NCBI GenBank assembly: GCA_965224735.1
Contig: OZ245059.1
Location: forward strand, 1,612,001-1,676,000
Source of the DNA: Robiginitomaculum_A sp036478535
GTDB lineage: Bacteria > Pseudomonadota > Alphaproteobacteria > Caulobacterales > Maricaulaceae
Length of the DNA: 64,000 bases
Direction of reading: 5' to 3'
Shown here: piece after piece, positions 1 through 8,663 of the stretch
Numbering within the stretch: position 1 is the stretch's first letter
Layout: every line of letters starts with the position of its first letter
The notes under the pieces: generated by a model
What the model was told of the DNA's origin: nothing
Database searches by the model: none
The model's input: the letters and a program-made list of their open reading frames with translations, nothing else
Translations under genes and position numbers: made by a program

Positions 1-788
1 TGTAAATATTGCCCAATGGTGAGAAAATCTACGCCCGCTGAGCGCATATCATCCATCACCTGCATGATTTCTTGCCTGCTCTCGCCAAGGCCAACCATAA
101 GACCCGATTTGGTAAACTGGTTAGGATCGCGTTCCTTCACCCGCTCTAAAAGGCGCAAGGAATGGTAATAGCGCGCACCAGGCCGTATTTTCAAATAAAG
201 ACGCGGTACGGTTTCAAGATTGTGATTAAACACATCGGCTTTGGCGTCGATAACCGTTTCAAGCGCGCCCTCTTTGCGCAAAAAATCAGGAGTTAAAATT
301 TCTATGGTTGTAACGGGAGATTTTTCTCGTATTGCATTGATAACATTAACAAAATGACCTGAACCGCCGTCTGCTAAATCATCACGATCAACTGAAGTAA
401 TCACCACATGTTTCAGACCCATTTCGACTACGGCGTTTGCGATCTCACCAATTTCGTCTTGATTAATAGGCCCTGGAAGCCCCGTTTTGATATTACAAAA
501 TGCACAGGCCCGCGTGCAAATATCCCCCAAAATCATAAAGGTAGCATGCGCGCGGTCAAAACACTCCCCGATATTCGGGCATGCCGCTTCCGAACATACA
601 GTCACAAGACCCTTGTCTTTGATGATTTTATTCGTTCTCTTAAAGCCTTGTGAAGTGGGCGCTTTTACCCGAATCCAGCTCGGTTTACGCAAAATTTCAG
701 TATCGGGTTTATGAGCTTTTTCAGGGTGACGCGAAGTCACTTTTGGCCCACGTTTTGGGCGTTTTTTTTTATCAATTAGAACAGTCAT
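1..788 (-). CDS. lipA: Lipoyl synthase (C-terminus beyond window)
   Basis: Radical-SAM enzyme that inserts two sulfurs into octanoyl groups on E2 and other lipoyl domains. The N-terminal CSEAACPN cysteine motif for the auxiliary 4Fe-4S cluster and the radical-SAM motif CTRACAFCNI (Cx3Cx2C) are both visible, followed by the conserved VVITSVDRDDLADGG stretch. The reading frame runs off the left edge after TIGQYL, so about 262 residues are seen and a C-terminal tail of some tens of residues is missing. The start at 788 (MTVLIDKKKRPKRGPK) gives the normal basic N-terminus. Its place beyond lpdA and the PDH genes fits its job, although an unrelated acyltransferase gene lies in between. Confidence 0.97.
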   Translation of the reverse strand, partial: MTVLIDKKKRPKRGPKVTSRHPEKAHKPDTEILRKPSWIRVKAPTSQGFKRTNKIIKDKGLVTVCSEAACPNIGECFDRAHATFMILGDICTRACAFCNIKTGLPGPINQDEIGEIANAVVEMGLKHVVITSVDRDDLADGGSGHFVNVINAIREKSPVTTIEILTPDFLRKEGALETVIDAKADVFNHNLETVPRLYLKIRPGARYYHSLRLLERVKERDPNQFTKSGLMVGLGESRQEIMQVMDDMRSAGVDFLTIGQYL

Positions 789-912
789 ATTCTTAATTAT
801 GGTTATTAAACCACCCAAAACAAGCCTAAAATTCACGTTTTTTTTGTAATTATTACTTAATCACTCTATGTTAGAAGAACTCTAAAGTTATGATAGATAA
901 TGCGGAGATATT

Positions 913-1992
913 ATGTTCAAATCTGTCATAATACAAGACGGGCGCGATAACTTCTTTACGCCTTTGCGGTTTATTTTCGCATACATGGTTCTCATTGGGC
1001 ATGCCTTCGTTGTTATTGGCGGAACAAGTCAGTCTGAACCGCATATTTTTTATCACTTTACCTTGTCTTACATGGCCGTGAATTTCTTTTTTATTGCGTC
1101 AGGTTTTTTAGTCACAGGCAGTATGCTCTACCGCAAAGATATTGCCAGTTATACGTCCGCCCGAATTTTGCGAATATATCCAGGGCTTATTGTACATATG
1201 TTCATATTAATGTTCTTATTTGGCGCGTGGACAACATCCCTGCCCCTTAAGGAGTATTTCAGCCATTTTGACATGTGGAAACAACCTCTTTTGGTATTGC
1301 CGTTCCTAGAAACCCAAATGGCTCTGCCAGGTATTCTGCCAAACAATCACGAGCATATAGCCTCTGCGACCTTGTGGACGCTCCGTTATGAACTGCTCGC
1401 TTATATGGGCACATTAGCTGCTTTTAAGCTTGGGCTACTCAAGCACCGCTGGATGCTGCTTGCGCAATTTTCCATTTTTGCGATTGCTCTAACGCTCACT
1501 AAATACCTTGGCATGTTTGATGGTTTTCCAGCCACGATTCAAAGCCTTTTGCGTTTTGGAGTGGCTTATGGCCTTGGCGCCGCTATTTACGGCTATAGGG
1601 ATAAGATAAAATTTTATTGGCCTGTTATCCCAGTGCTTGGGGGCATCGCAGTTCTTTGGCACAATTCGCCATTTTTTGAAATATTTTTCAATATTTTTCT
1701 TGCCTATATTTTGTTTACATTTGCCTATATTAAAATTCCAAAACTGAATTTTCTTAAAAAAATGAACGATGTATCCTATGGTCTTTACGTCTATCATTGG
1801 GCGACTTTACAAGGCGTTTTTATGGTCTGGCCACAATTAAATATTTGGCAGTTAATTGCCCTATCATCACCAATAGCAATACTTTTAGCGGCCTTGTCTT
1901 GGCACTTTATCGAAAAACCAGCCCTCGCCTTTAAAGATAAATTAGCAGTTAAGTTAAAACAAAAAGAAGCACCAAAGTCATTAAATGTGTAG
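913..1992 (+). CDS. Acyltransferase-3 (OafA/NodX-like) membrane protein
   Basis: 359 residues of mostly hydrophobic sequence with about ten membrane segments. The N-terminal signature FTPLRFIFAYMVLIGHAFV is the arginine/histidine-containing first helix of the acyltransferase-3 family, which moves acyl groups (often acetyl) onto sugars of lipopolysaccharide, capsule or other exported glycans. The start at 913 has a GGAG ribosome-binding site about 7 bases upstream. It is the only plus-strand gene in the first 11 kb and overlaps the lpdA end by 12 bases tail to tail, so it looks inserted into an otherwise conserved lipA-lpdA-pdh neighbourhood. The substrate cannot be read from sequence. Confidence 0.88.
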   Translation: MFKSVIIQDGRDNFFTPLRFIFAYMVLIGHAFVVIGGTSQSEPHIFYHFTLSYMAVNFFFIASGFLVTGSMLYRKDIASYTSARILRIYPGLIVHMFILMFLFGAWTTSLPLKEYFSHFDMWKQPLLVLPFLETQMALPGILPNNHEHIASATLWTLRYELLAYMGTLAAFKLGLLKHRWMLLAQFSIFAIALTLTKYLGMFDGFPATIQSLLRFGVAYGLGAAIYGYRDKIKFYWPVIPVLGGIAVLWHNSPFFEIFFNIFLAYILFTFAYIKIPKLNFLKKMNDVSYGLYVYHWATLQGVFMVWPQLNIWQLIALSSPIAILLAALSWHFIEKPALAFKDKLAVKLKQKEAPKSLNV

Positions 1993-3360
1993 CACTTTAT
2001 CATACGCGGACAACACGGCCTCATGCATCATCTCGGACAAAGTTGGGTGCGGGAATACGGTTTCCATAAGTTCTTTTTCTGTGGTTTCCATACCCATAGC
2101 AACCGTATAGCCATGTATAAGCTCGGTGACTTCAGCGCCAATCATATGCGCGCCTAACAATTCGCCCGTTTTTTTGTCAAAGATAGTTTTAACGAGACCT
2201 TCAGGTTCCCCAAGCGCTATGGCTTTTCCATTGCCCATAAATGGAAACCGCCCGACCCGAATATCAAAGCCAGCCTCTTTAGCTTTAGCTTCACTCAGGC
2301 CAACACTGGCAATTTGAGGTTGGCAATACGTACAGCCTGGTATACGGCCCGCATCAAGTGGATGCGGACTTTGCCCCGCTATTTTTTCGATGCAAATAAT
2401 GCCCTCATGGGATGCTTTGTGGGCTAGCCAAGGCGGCGTTGTCACATCGCCAATCGCATACAACCCTGGCACATTGGTGCGCGAGAATTGATCAATCACC
2501 ACATGAGTGCGATCAATATCAACTCCAAGTGCCTCAAGTCCCATATCTTCAACATTGCCAACAATGCCAATGGCAAGAATGATGCGGTCAAAATCTTGTA
2601 GCTTCCCAGAAATATCAACGCTGATCGCCTGAGCACCAGGTTTGACTGATATAACCTGCGTATTTGTTAGAATTTTCATCCCCTTCTTCTTAAACGCTTT
2701 CTCTGCCAATTCCGAAATTTCCGCGTCTTCGGCTGGCAAAATACGGTCGACCGTTTCTACAACGGTAACATCTGCGCCAAAATCATTGTAAAACGACGCA
2801 AATTCCATCCCAATCGCACCTGACCCAATGACCAACAATTTTTTAGGCATCGTCTCTGGCACCATAGCTTCTTTGGCAGTCCAAATAAATTTACCATCTG
2901 GCGCAAGGCCTGCTTGCGGTATTATTCGCGCTCGCGCCCCGCTTGCTAAAATTACGTGTTTGGCCATATAGGTTTTACCAGCCACAATAACTTTGGGCGC
3001 AGCAGTACCTTTCTCCAGTTTAGCAAAACCATCAATAACTGTGATCTTGTTTTTCTTCATCAAAAATTTCACCCCGCCCGAAAGTTGGCTGGCAATTCCG
3101 CGTGATCGTTTAACAATCGCGTCCAGATCAAATCCAGGGTTTGCACTGAGGCCATAATCAGATGCGTTTAGCATAGTGTGGTAAATTTCGGCAGAGCGCA
3201 ATAGTGCTTTGGTGGGAATACAGCCCCAATTTAGACATACTCCGCCCAAGGATTCTTTCTCAACAATCGCAGTTTTAAAACCAAGTTGCGCAGACCGTAT
3301 GGCCGTGACATAACCGCCTGGACCAGAGCCAATAATAATAACGTCGAAATTTGTGGGCAT
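1981..3360 (-). CDS. lpdA: Dihydrolipoyl dehydrogenase (E3)
   Basis: FAD flavoprotein that re-oxidises dihydrolipoyl groups of the E2 subunit and passes electrons to NAD+. 459 residues, normal for the family. An N-terminal FAD Rossmann motif (GSGPGGY), the redox-active disulfide CLNWGC, a second NAD-binding Rossmann motif (GSGAIGMEFA) and the C-terminal HPTLSEMMHEA segment with the catalytic His-Glu pair are all present. It is read in the same direction as pdhA-pdhB-pdhC and probably serves pyruvate dehydrogenase, with a 216-residue unknown gene between it and pdhC. Confidence 0.97.
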   Translation of the reverse strand: MPTNFDVIIIGSGPGGYVTAIRSAQLGFKTAIVEKESLGGVCLNWGCIPTKALLRSAEIYHTMLNASDYGLSANPGFDLDAIVKRSRGIASQLSGGVKFLMKKNKITVIDGFAKLEKGTAAPKVIVAGKTYMAKHVILASGARARIIPQAGLAPDGKFIWTAKEAMVPETMPKKLLVIGSGAIGMEFASFYNDFGADVTVVETVDRILPAEDAEISELAEKAFKKKGMKILTNTQVISVKPGAQAISVDISGKLQDFDRIILAIGIVGNVEDMGLEALGVDIDRTHVVIDQFSRTNVPGLYAIGDVTTPPWLAHKASHEGIICIEKIAGQSPHPLDAGRIPGCTYCQPQIASVGLSEAKAKEAGFDIRVGRFPFMGNGKAIALGEPEGLVKTIFDKKTGELLGAHMIGAEVTELIHGYTVAMGMETTEKELMETVFPHPTLSEMMHEAVLSAYDKVLHI

Positions 3361-3452
3361 AAAAGACTCGCTGATAATGAGCCTTTAACATAACCTATTT
3401 TTAAAAAGCCTTAAATAAAAAACTGCCTACAATTTTGCATATTATTACCGAA

Positions 3453-4103
3453 TTATTGCATGCTTTTTGGTAAGCGCTGGGGAATAATCATCGCTTCAAT
3501 GACTTGCAGACGCATAACGTCGCGCAGGGCGTCTATTTCTACGGCATCGATAAATTCAAACGCCTCTTCTGCCCGGCCTTGCTTGGCCAGAGTTATTGCA
3601 ATTTGCGAGCGGGCCGTATCGCGCAATTCAACTTGATTAATTTTTCTCATGGCCGTCTCGGCTACATTGATACGGTTATGGCGCACAGCATAATTGACCA
3701 CATTCAAATAGGCCTGATCTTTTAGTTCAACCGCTTTAATATTTTCCGTTTGGTTTAGAACTAGCAAAATAACATCTTCGGGGTTGTATTTTTTTGGCTC
3801 AATTGCTTCAATAGCTGGTTCATCTTGAATATGTTCAATATGTTCTGGCATTGGTTGGGGTTCTGCCTTTGGCTGTAATTCTTGAGTGCGAGCTTGCGTG
3901 TTTGGGGTGACAGTTTCTGGTACATTCGCGCGCGGGGCAATCATAACTTCACCCTTTTGCACTTTTGCATGTTCAAGTTTAGATGGCCCATTGGCCTCCA
4001 ATAAATCAGAGCCATAATAAACAGCGCCACCAGCAAATACCATGGTCAGCAAAGCAAATATTCCAGTTTTAAGTATCATATACTTTTCCATCATTGGATC
4101 CAT
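3453..4103 (-). CDS. Unknown single-pass membrane protein in the PDH cluster
   Basis: Not recognised. 216 residues: one membrane segment (about residues 10-30), a Pro/Glu-rich linker (about 60-105), and a C-terminal helical part (about 115-216) rich in Ala, Glu and Arg that could form short TPR/HEAT-like helical pairs. The topology suggests an anchored protein with a soluble helical domain outside the membrane. ATG codons at residues 1, 4, 5 and 9 leave the exact start open. It lies between pdhC and lpdA on the same strand, with 243 bases to pdhC and 92 to lpdA, so it may share their transcript. No function is proposed. Confidence 0.75.
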   Translation of the reverse strand: MDPMMEKYMILKTGIFALLTMVFAGGAVYYGSDLLEANGPSKLEHAKVQKGEVMIAPRANVPETVTPNTQARTQELQPKAEPQPMPEHIEHIQDEPAIEAIEPKKYNPEDVILLVLNQTENIKAVELKDQAYLNVVNYAVRHNRINVAETAMRKINQVELRDTARSQIAITLAKQGRAEEAFEFIDAVEIDALRDVMRLQVIEAMIIPQRLPKSMQ

Positions 4104-4346
4104 AATTGGCCATAACTTTGCCTAACCATAGAATTAAGGCATAAATTGGGCAAGCTAGAACAGCGCAGAGGCATAAAAACAGCTAAATTTTCGCCTTTAG
4201 AGAGAATTACCACAGTATAAAATATAGTATAATGAAGATATTTTCTCCAATAACAGGCGCGCCTTACGCACAAAGCCAATAGGCTGTCAAGTCGGACGCC
4301 GCATTCACCGAAGAATATAAACCATCTTAATTAAAGCCCCCCCCTT

Positions 4347-5636
4347 CTACAACAACATAGTGACAGGCGCTTCAATAAGGCGCTTGAACACTTGCAGCCA
4401 TTTTGCGCCTATTGCCCCATCGACAACCCGGTGATCACATGTCAGCGTTACCGTCATCATCGTGGCGATAGTAAGCTCTCCGTCACGAACAACAGGGCGC
4501 GGCGCGCCTGCGCCAACAGATAATATCATGCCTTGGGGTTGGTTTAGGATCGATTGGAAACTATCAATGCCCATCATGCCAAGATTAGAGATGGAAAACG
4601 TGCCGCCTTGAAACTCCTCAGGCTTTAATTTGCGCTCGCGGGCGCGGCTGGCGAGGTCTTTCATTTCTATGGAAATGATGGAGAGGCCTTTGTTTTCGCT
4701 CTCGCGAATAATTGGCGTAATCAAACCCCCATCTATGGCGACAGCAACGGCTACATCTGCATGGTGGTGAAAAGCAATCCCGTCTGGCGTAAAGCTAGCA
4801 TTAGCTTCTGGTACTTGTTTTAACGCAAGGGCGCACGCACGGATCAGCATATCATTGACTGATATTTTCACGCCTTCTAGAGTTTGCGCATTCAGCTCTT
4901 TGCGCATAGTCAGCAGTGCATCGATTTCCAAATCAACATTAAGCGGAAAAGCCGGAACATCGCGCGCGCTCTCAGTCAGGCGCTTGGCGATAACACGGCG
5001 CATCCCGTTAAGCGGTTCCAAATCATATGTCCCCGCAGGAATACCAAGCTTGTCGAGATACTCAGCCCCGCCGCCGCGCAGCATACCGATTTCGGAGGTG
5101 AGCGCAACAGGCGCGGGTGCTTGCATTGGCATGGTCTGAATTTTGGGGGACACTTTAGCCCTTTCAATATCAACCTTAACAATCCGCCCATTTGGCCCAG
5201 AGCCCGTAATTGCGGATAAATCCAATCCCTTTTCTTTCGCCAAACGTTTCGCCAGTGGTGAGGCTTTAATACGTTGACCTTTACGTTGGCTTTGGATTTC
5301 CATTTGTAGTTCTGCTTCCCCCTCCGAGCCGCCGCCTACCGGTACCCTCTCACCTCCACCAGCAACATAAGTATCAAGCGCAGATTTATCCTCACCATCC
5401 TCAAGCAAAATTGCAATCGGCGCGTTGACTTTCACGCCCTCACTGCCTTCGCTGACCAAGATCTTGCCAAGAGTGCCCTCCTCGACCGCCTCGATTTCCA
5501 TAGTGGCTTTGTCCGTTTCAATCTCGGCCAAAACATCACCAGAATTCACATTATCACCTTCTTTAACAAGCCACTTGGTAAGTGTCCCCTCCTCCATAGT
5601 CGGGCTAAGCGCAGGCATTAAGATTTCAATGGGCAT
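4347..5636 (-). CDS. pdhC: Pyruvate dehydrogenase E2 (dihydrolipoamide acetyltransferase)
   Basis: Core of the pyruvate dehydrogenase complex; transfers acetyl from lipoyl-lysine to CoA. 429 residues: one lipoyl domain (about 1-78, lysine in EIETDKATMEIEA), a peripheral subunit-binding domain (about 118-155, ASPLAKRLAKEKGLDL), an Ala/Pro/Met-rich linker, and the acetyltransferase domain ending with the active-site motif DHRVVDGAIG. It lies 3 bases downstream of pdhB, so the two are surely co-transcribed. The lipoyl domain is a substrate of LipA, encoded nearby. Confidence 0.97.
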   Translation of the reverse strand: MPIEILMPALSPTMEEGTLTKWLVKEGDNVNSGDVLAEIETDKATMEIEAVEEGTLGKILVSEGSEGVKVNAPIAILLEDGEDKSALDTYVAGGGERVPVGGGSEGEAELQMEIQSQRKGQRIKASPLAKRLAKEKGLDLSAITGSGPNGRIVKVDIERAKVSPKIQTMPMQAPAPVALTSEIGMLRGGGAEYLDKLGIPAGTYDLEPLNGMRRVIAKRLTESARDVPAFPLNVDLEIDALLTMRKELNAQTLEGVKISVNDMLIRACALALKQVPEANASFTPDGIAFHHHADVAVAVAIDGGLITPIIRESENKGLSIISIEMKDLASRARERKLKPEEFQGGTFSISNLGMMGIDSFQSILNQPQGMILSVGAGAPRPVVRDGELTIATMMTVTLTCDHRVVDGAIGAKWLQVFKRLIEAPVTMLL

Positions 5637-5639
5637 GAT

Positions 5640-7013
5640 TTAATCCTTGTAACAAACTGATTTAACCGCCATCATAACATCTTGCACGTTCGGCAAACTC
5701 AACGCTTCGAGGTTCCCCGCATAGGGGAGCGGCACGTCCTTTTGGAACACTCTTGCTGGCGGAGCGTCCAGGTAATCAAAAGATTGTTCCATGACGCGGG
5801 CGGCAATTTCAGAACCTATGCCCGATTGCCCCCAGCCTTCTTCGGCGCAAACAATGCGATTTGTTTTCTTCACGCTATTGATGATGGTTTCCGTGTCGAG
5901 CGGGCGGATAGTTCGTAAATCAATGACTTCAGCAGAAATACCCTCGCCTGCTAATATATCGGCGGCTTCAAGTGCGCGGCCCACCATGCGTGAATGGGCG
6001 GTGATGGTCACGTCTGTTCCTTTGCGGCGCACTAATGCTTTGCCGATGGGAACGAGATAATCGTCCATATCTGGCACGGCCATCATTTCGCCATACATCA
6101 TTTCATGCTCAAGGAAAATCACTGGGTTTGGGTCGCGAATGGCCGATTTCAAAAGACCCTTAGCGTCCGCCGCATCGTATGGCGCGACAACTTTCAGACC
6201 TGGCACATTGGCGTACCAACTAGAATAATCATGACTATGCTGGGCGCCCACGCGACTAGCCGCACCGTTGGGGCCGCGAAACACAATAGGGCAGCGCATT
6301 TGCCCGCCTGACATATACAGGGTTTTGGCCGTAGAATTGATAATATGATCAATGGCTTGCATAGCAAAGTTCCAAGTCATAAATTCGACGACAGGTCGTA
6401 ATCCGCCCATAGCAGCCCCTACGCCAATGCCCGCAAATCCATGCTCCGTTATCGGAGTATCAATAACGCGCTTATCCCCAAATTCCTCTAATAATCCGCG
6501 CGTGACTTTATAAGCTCCCTGATACTGCGCCACCTCTTCGCCCATGATAAATACATTTTCATCGCGGCGCATTTCCTCAGCCATAGCATCGCGCAAAGCA
6601 TCGCGAATACTAATCTCAACCATGACTGTACCTACAGGTATATCCATTTGCACGGGCGTAGAAACAACAGGAGTTTTCGCCACACTAACTTGCTTATCTT
6701 GTTCTTCAGTTTGTTGAATAATTTCAACAGGCGCAAGCGTATTGGAAGCAGCCAAAACATCTAGCCCCTCCCCGTCTTCCAAAAGTTGCAATATCACCGT
6801 ACCCACGGGTACATTTTGCGCTCCAGCCGCTATCAAAATTTTTCCGACAACCCCCTCGTCCACAGCTTCCACTTCCATCGTCGCTTTGTCAGTTTCAATC
6901 TCTGCCAATATATCACCAGAGGATACATTGTCGCCTTCTTTGACCATCCATGTGGTCAGCGTGCCTTCTTCCATCGTCGGCGAGAGCGCCGGCATTTGCA
7001 CATCAATAGCCAT
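5640..7013 (-). CDS. pdhB: Pyruvate dehydrogenase E1 beta with N-terminal lipoyl domain
   Basis: Beta chain of thiamine-diphosphate-dependent pyruvate dehydrogenase, 457 residues. The extra N-terminal lipoyl domain (about 1-80, lysine in EIETDKATMEVEA) fused to the E1-beta fold is a known alphaproteobacterial architecture. The E1-beta part begins near VEISIRDALRDAMAEEM and contains GEEVAQYQGAYKVTRGL and TPITEHGFAGIGVGAAM. The start at 7013 (MAIDVQMPALSPTM) is preferred over an upstream extension because AAGGAG lies about 8 bases upstream and the lipoyl fold begins there. Its ATG overlaps the stop of the small upstream ORF (TAATG), suggesting coupled translation. Confidence 0.96.
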   Translation of the reverse strand: MAIDVQMPALSPTMEEGTLTTWMVKEGDNVSSGDILAEIETDKATMEVEAVDEGVVGKILIAAGAQNVPVGTVILQLLEDGEGLDVLAASNTLAPVEIIQQTEEQDKQVSVAKTPVVSTPVQMDIPVGTVMVEISIRDALRDAMAEEMRRDENVFIMGEEVAQYQGAYKVTRGLLEEFGDKRVIDTPITEHGFAGIGVGAAMGGLRPVVEFMTWNFAMQAIDHIINSTAKTLYMSGGQMRCPIVFRGPNGAASRVGAQHSHDYSSWYANVPGLKVVAPYDAADAKGLLKSAIRDPNPVIFLEHEMMYGEMMAVPDMDDYLVPIGKALVRRKGTDVTITAHSRMVGRALEAADILAGEGISAEVIDLRTIRPLDTETIINSVKKTNRIVCAEEGWGQSGIGSEIAARVMEQSFDYLDAPPARVFQKDVPLPYAGNLEALSLPNVQDVMMAVKSVCYKD

Positions 7014-7198
7014 TATGCACACTCCTTCTCTGGTTGTTTCCAGATTAACGGTTTCCCATCTGGAGTATAACAATCTTTAATCGAAAACGCTTTAGGCGTA
7101 GAGCCGTTCGCATTTAGATATTTTAGCTTTTCTTTTTTGGCCTGAGCAAGCGCTGGCACATGGCCTACTTTCACCCACCACATCACCATATTGAGCAT
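7013..7198 (-). CDS. 61-residue DUF3291-like protein between pdhA and pdhB
   Basis: Short protein beginning MLNMVMWWVKVGHVPALAQ. The WWVxxGHxPxxxEA-like opening and the following L..L...GSTPKAFS resemble the C-terminal half of DUF3291 proteins, but here the motif forms a stand-alone gene. It is very likely translated: GGAGG lies inside the end of pdhA about 8 bases before the ATG, it starts 3 bases after the pdhA stop, and its stop overlaps the pdhB start. A role tied to PDH assembly or activity is only suggested by position. The DUF3291 resemblance is from memory of the family. Confidence 0.7.
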   Translation of the reverse strand: MLNMVMWWVKVGHVPALAQAKKEKLKYLNANGSTPKAFSIKDCYTPDGKPLIWKQPEKECA

Positions 7199-7201
7199 TG
7201 C

Positions 7202-8200
7202 TTACACCTCCAACAACACATCAGTATAAAGCTCTGATGCAGCAGGTTCTGGCGAGGCTTTAGCGTATTCTACCGCCCCATTGACAACTGCCTTGACCTC
7301 TTTGTCTATCGCTTTCAAAGCCTCATGGTCAGCCCATTTTTCGTCAATAAGCCAGTTTTTGACCATATCGATCGGATCGTGATCGTGGCGCACTTCGTTG
7401 ACTTCCTCACGCGTGCGATATTTGGCAGGGTCGGACATAGAATGACCACGGTAACGATACGTCATCATTTCCAAAATCATCGGTCCCTTTCCTGAACGCG
7501 CGTGTTTGGCCGCTTTTTTGGTCGCTTCGCGCACAGCTAAAACGTCCATGCCGTCAACCTGAATACCTTCGACGCCAAAACTAATGCCGCGTTTGTAAAG
7601 CTCTGGCTGGGCGGAGGAGCGTTTGATGCTTGTGCCCATAGCGTATTGATTGTTTTCAATCACAAACAAAGTCGGAAGATTCCAAAGCTCTGCCATGTTC
7701 AAAGTCTCATAGACCTGTCCTTGATTGGCTGCACCATCGCCAAAAAACACGACGCTTATCTGGCCGTTGTTCTTGTATTTATTAGCAAAACCAAGCCCTG
7801 CCCCGATGGGAACCTGCGCGCCGACAATGCCGTGCCCGCCATAAAAGTTTTTCTCGGCGCTAAACATATGCATAGAGCCGCCTTTGCCGCGCGAATAGCC
7901 ACCACTGCGACCTGTAAGCTCTGCCATAACGCCGCGCGCTTCCATACCGCACGCGAGCATATGGCCATGATCGCGGTATGATGTGATCATTTGATCCCCA
8001 TCAATTAAGGCGTCCTGAACACCAACAACAACAGCTTCTTGGCCGATATACAGATGACAGAAACCTGCGATAAGCCCCATGCCATAGAGTTGCCCTGCTT
8101 TTTCTTCAAACCGCCGAATCAGAAGCATTTTCTGGTAGAGTGCAAGTAAATCTTTTTTTGTCGTTTTTAACTTTTTAGGCTTTACCATAGATACTTTCAT
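7202..8200 (-). CDS. pdhA: Pyruvate dehydrogenase E1 alpha
   Basis: Thiamine-diphosphate-dependent decarboxylating subunit that pairs with PdhB. Features: the LYQKMLLIRRFEEKAGQLYGMG opening, CHLYIGQEAVVVG, the ThDP/magnesium motif GDGAANQGQVYETLN...IENN, and the phosphorylation-loop-like region TYRYRGHSMSDPAKYRTREE. The reading frame stays open upstream to a TTG at 8239. Starts at 8200 (MKVSMVKPKK) or 8188 (MVKPKK) match family N-termini better, but neither has a strong ribosome-binding site. First gene of the pdhA-orf-pdhB-pdhC run. Confidence 0.95.
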   Translation of the reverse strand: MKVSMVKPKKLKTTKKDLLALYQKMLLIRRFEEKAGQLYGMGLIAGFCHLYIGQEAVVVGVQDALIDGDQMITSYRDHGHMLACGMEARGVMAELTGRSGGYSRGKGGSMHMFSAEKNFYGGHGIVGAQVPIGAGLGFANKYKNNGQISVVFFGDGAANQGQVYETLNMAELWNLPTLFVIENNQYAMGTSIKRSSAQPELYKRGISFGVEGIQVDGMDVLAVREATKKAAKHARSGKGPMILEMMTYRYRGHSMSDPAKYRTREEVNEVRHDHDPIDMVKNWLIDEKWADHEALKAIDKEVKAVVNGAVEYAKASPEPAASELYTDVLLEV

Positions 8201-8261
8201 ATTTCGTATGCGAAACATCATTTTTTGCGTGTTTAACAATATTGCAATATTAGACTATAAA

Positions 8262-8573
8262 TTATGGGTCTTCGTCAAGCCAAATAACGATCTCGTTCGG
8301 ACGCGAAATATTTAATGTTTTTCGCGCTTCTTCATCAAGTCTATCCAAATCAAGGTGTTCTGATCGAAGTTGGTTAACATGCGATTGCAAAGCAATTTGT
8401 GAGGTTTCAAGCACCTTAATTTCACTTTCCAAATCATCAATCCTATCCGCGTAATCAGCCCAACTTAAAATACCCTGATCACCACTAAAAGCGTGAAAAC
8501 CGAGATAAAGGTAAAACACACCTAATACGGTCAACGACCAAGAGAATCGAATCTTTTTAAAAACGCGTAACAT
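8262..8573 (-). CDS. ftsB: FtsB/DivIC-type septum formation initiator
   Basis: About 103 residues: a short cytoplasmic N-terminus, one membrane helix (SWSLTVLGVFYLYLGFHAF) and a periplasmic coiled coil (about residues 40-80, IDDLESEIKVLETSQIALQSHVNQL) followed by a LDRLDEEARKTLNI motif typical of the family. FtsB joins FtsL and FtsQ in the divisome. ATG at 8573 is chosen over a TTG at 8591. The position between eno and pdhA is common in Alphaproteobacteria. Confidence 0.85.
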   Translation of the reverse strand: MLRVFKKIRFSWSLTVLGVFYLYLGFHAFSGDQGILSWADYADRIDDLESEIKVLETSQIALQSHVNQLRSEHLDLDRLDEEARKTLNISRPNEIVIWLDEDP

Positions 8574-8663
8574 CCAAGTATAATAACCCAATTATGGTTA
8601 GCGAGAGTTTAAAATATAAACCTGAACAATAGCGCCTGAAAAAACTTTTGAGCCTTCTTGCAT

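Noticed and set aside
4104..4346. 62-codon minus-strand frame upstream of the 216-residue gene
   Set aside because: No ribosome-binding site or coding-like composition; no relic recognised in this gap.
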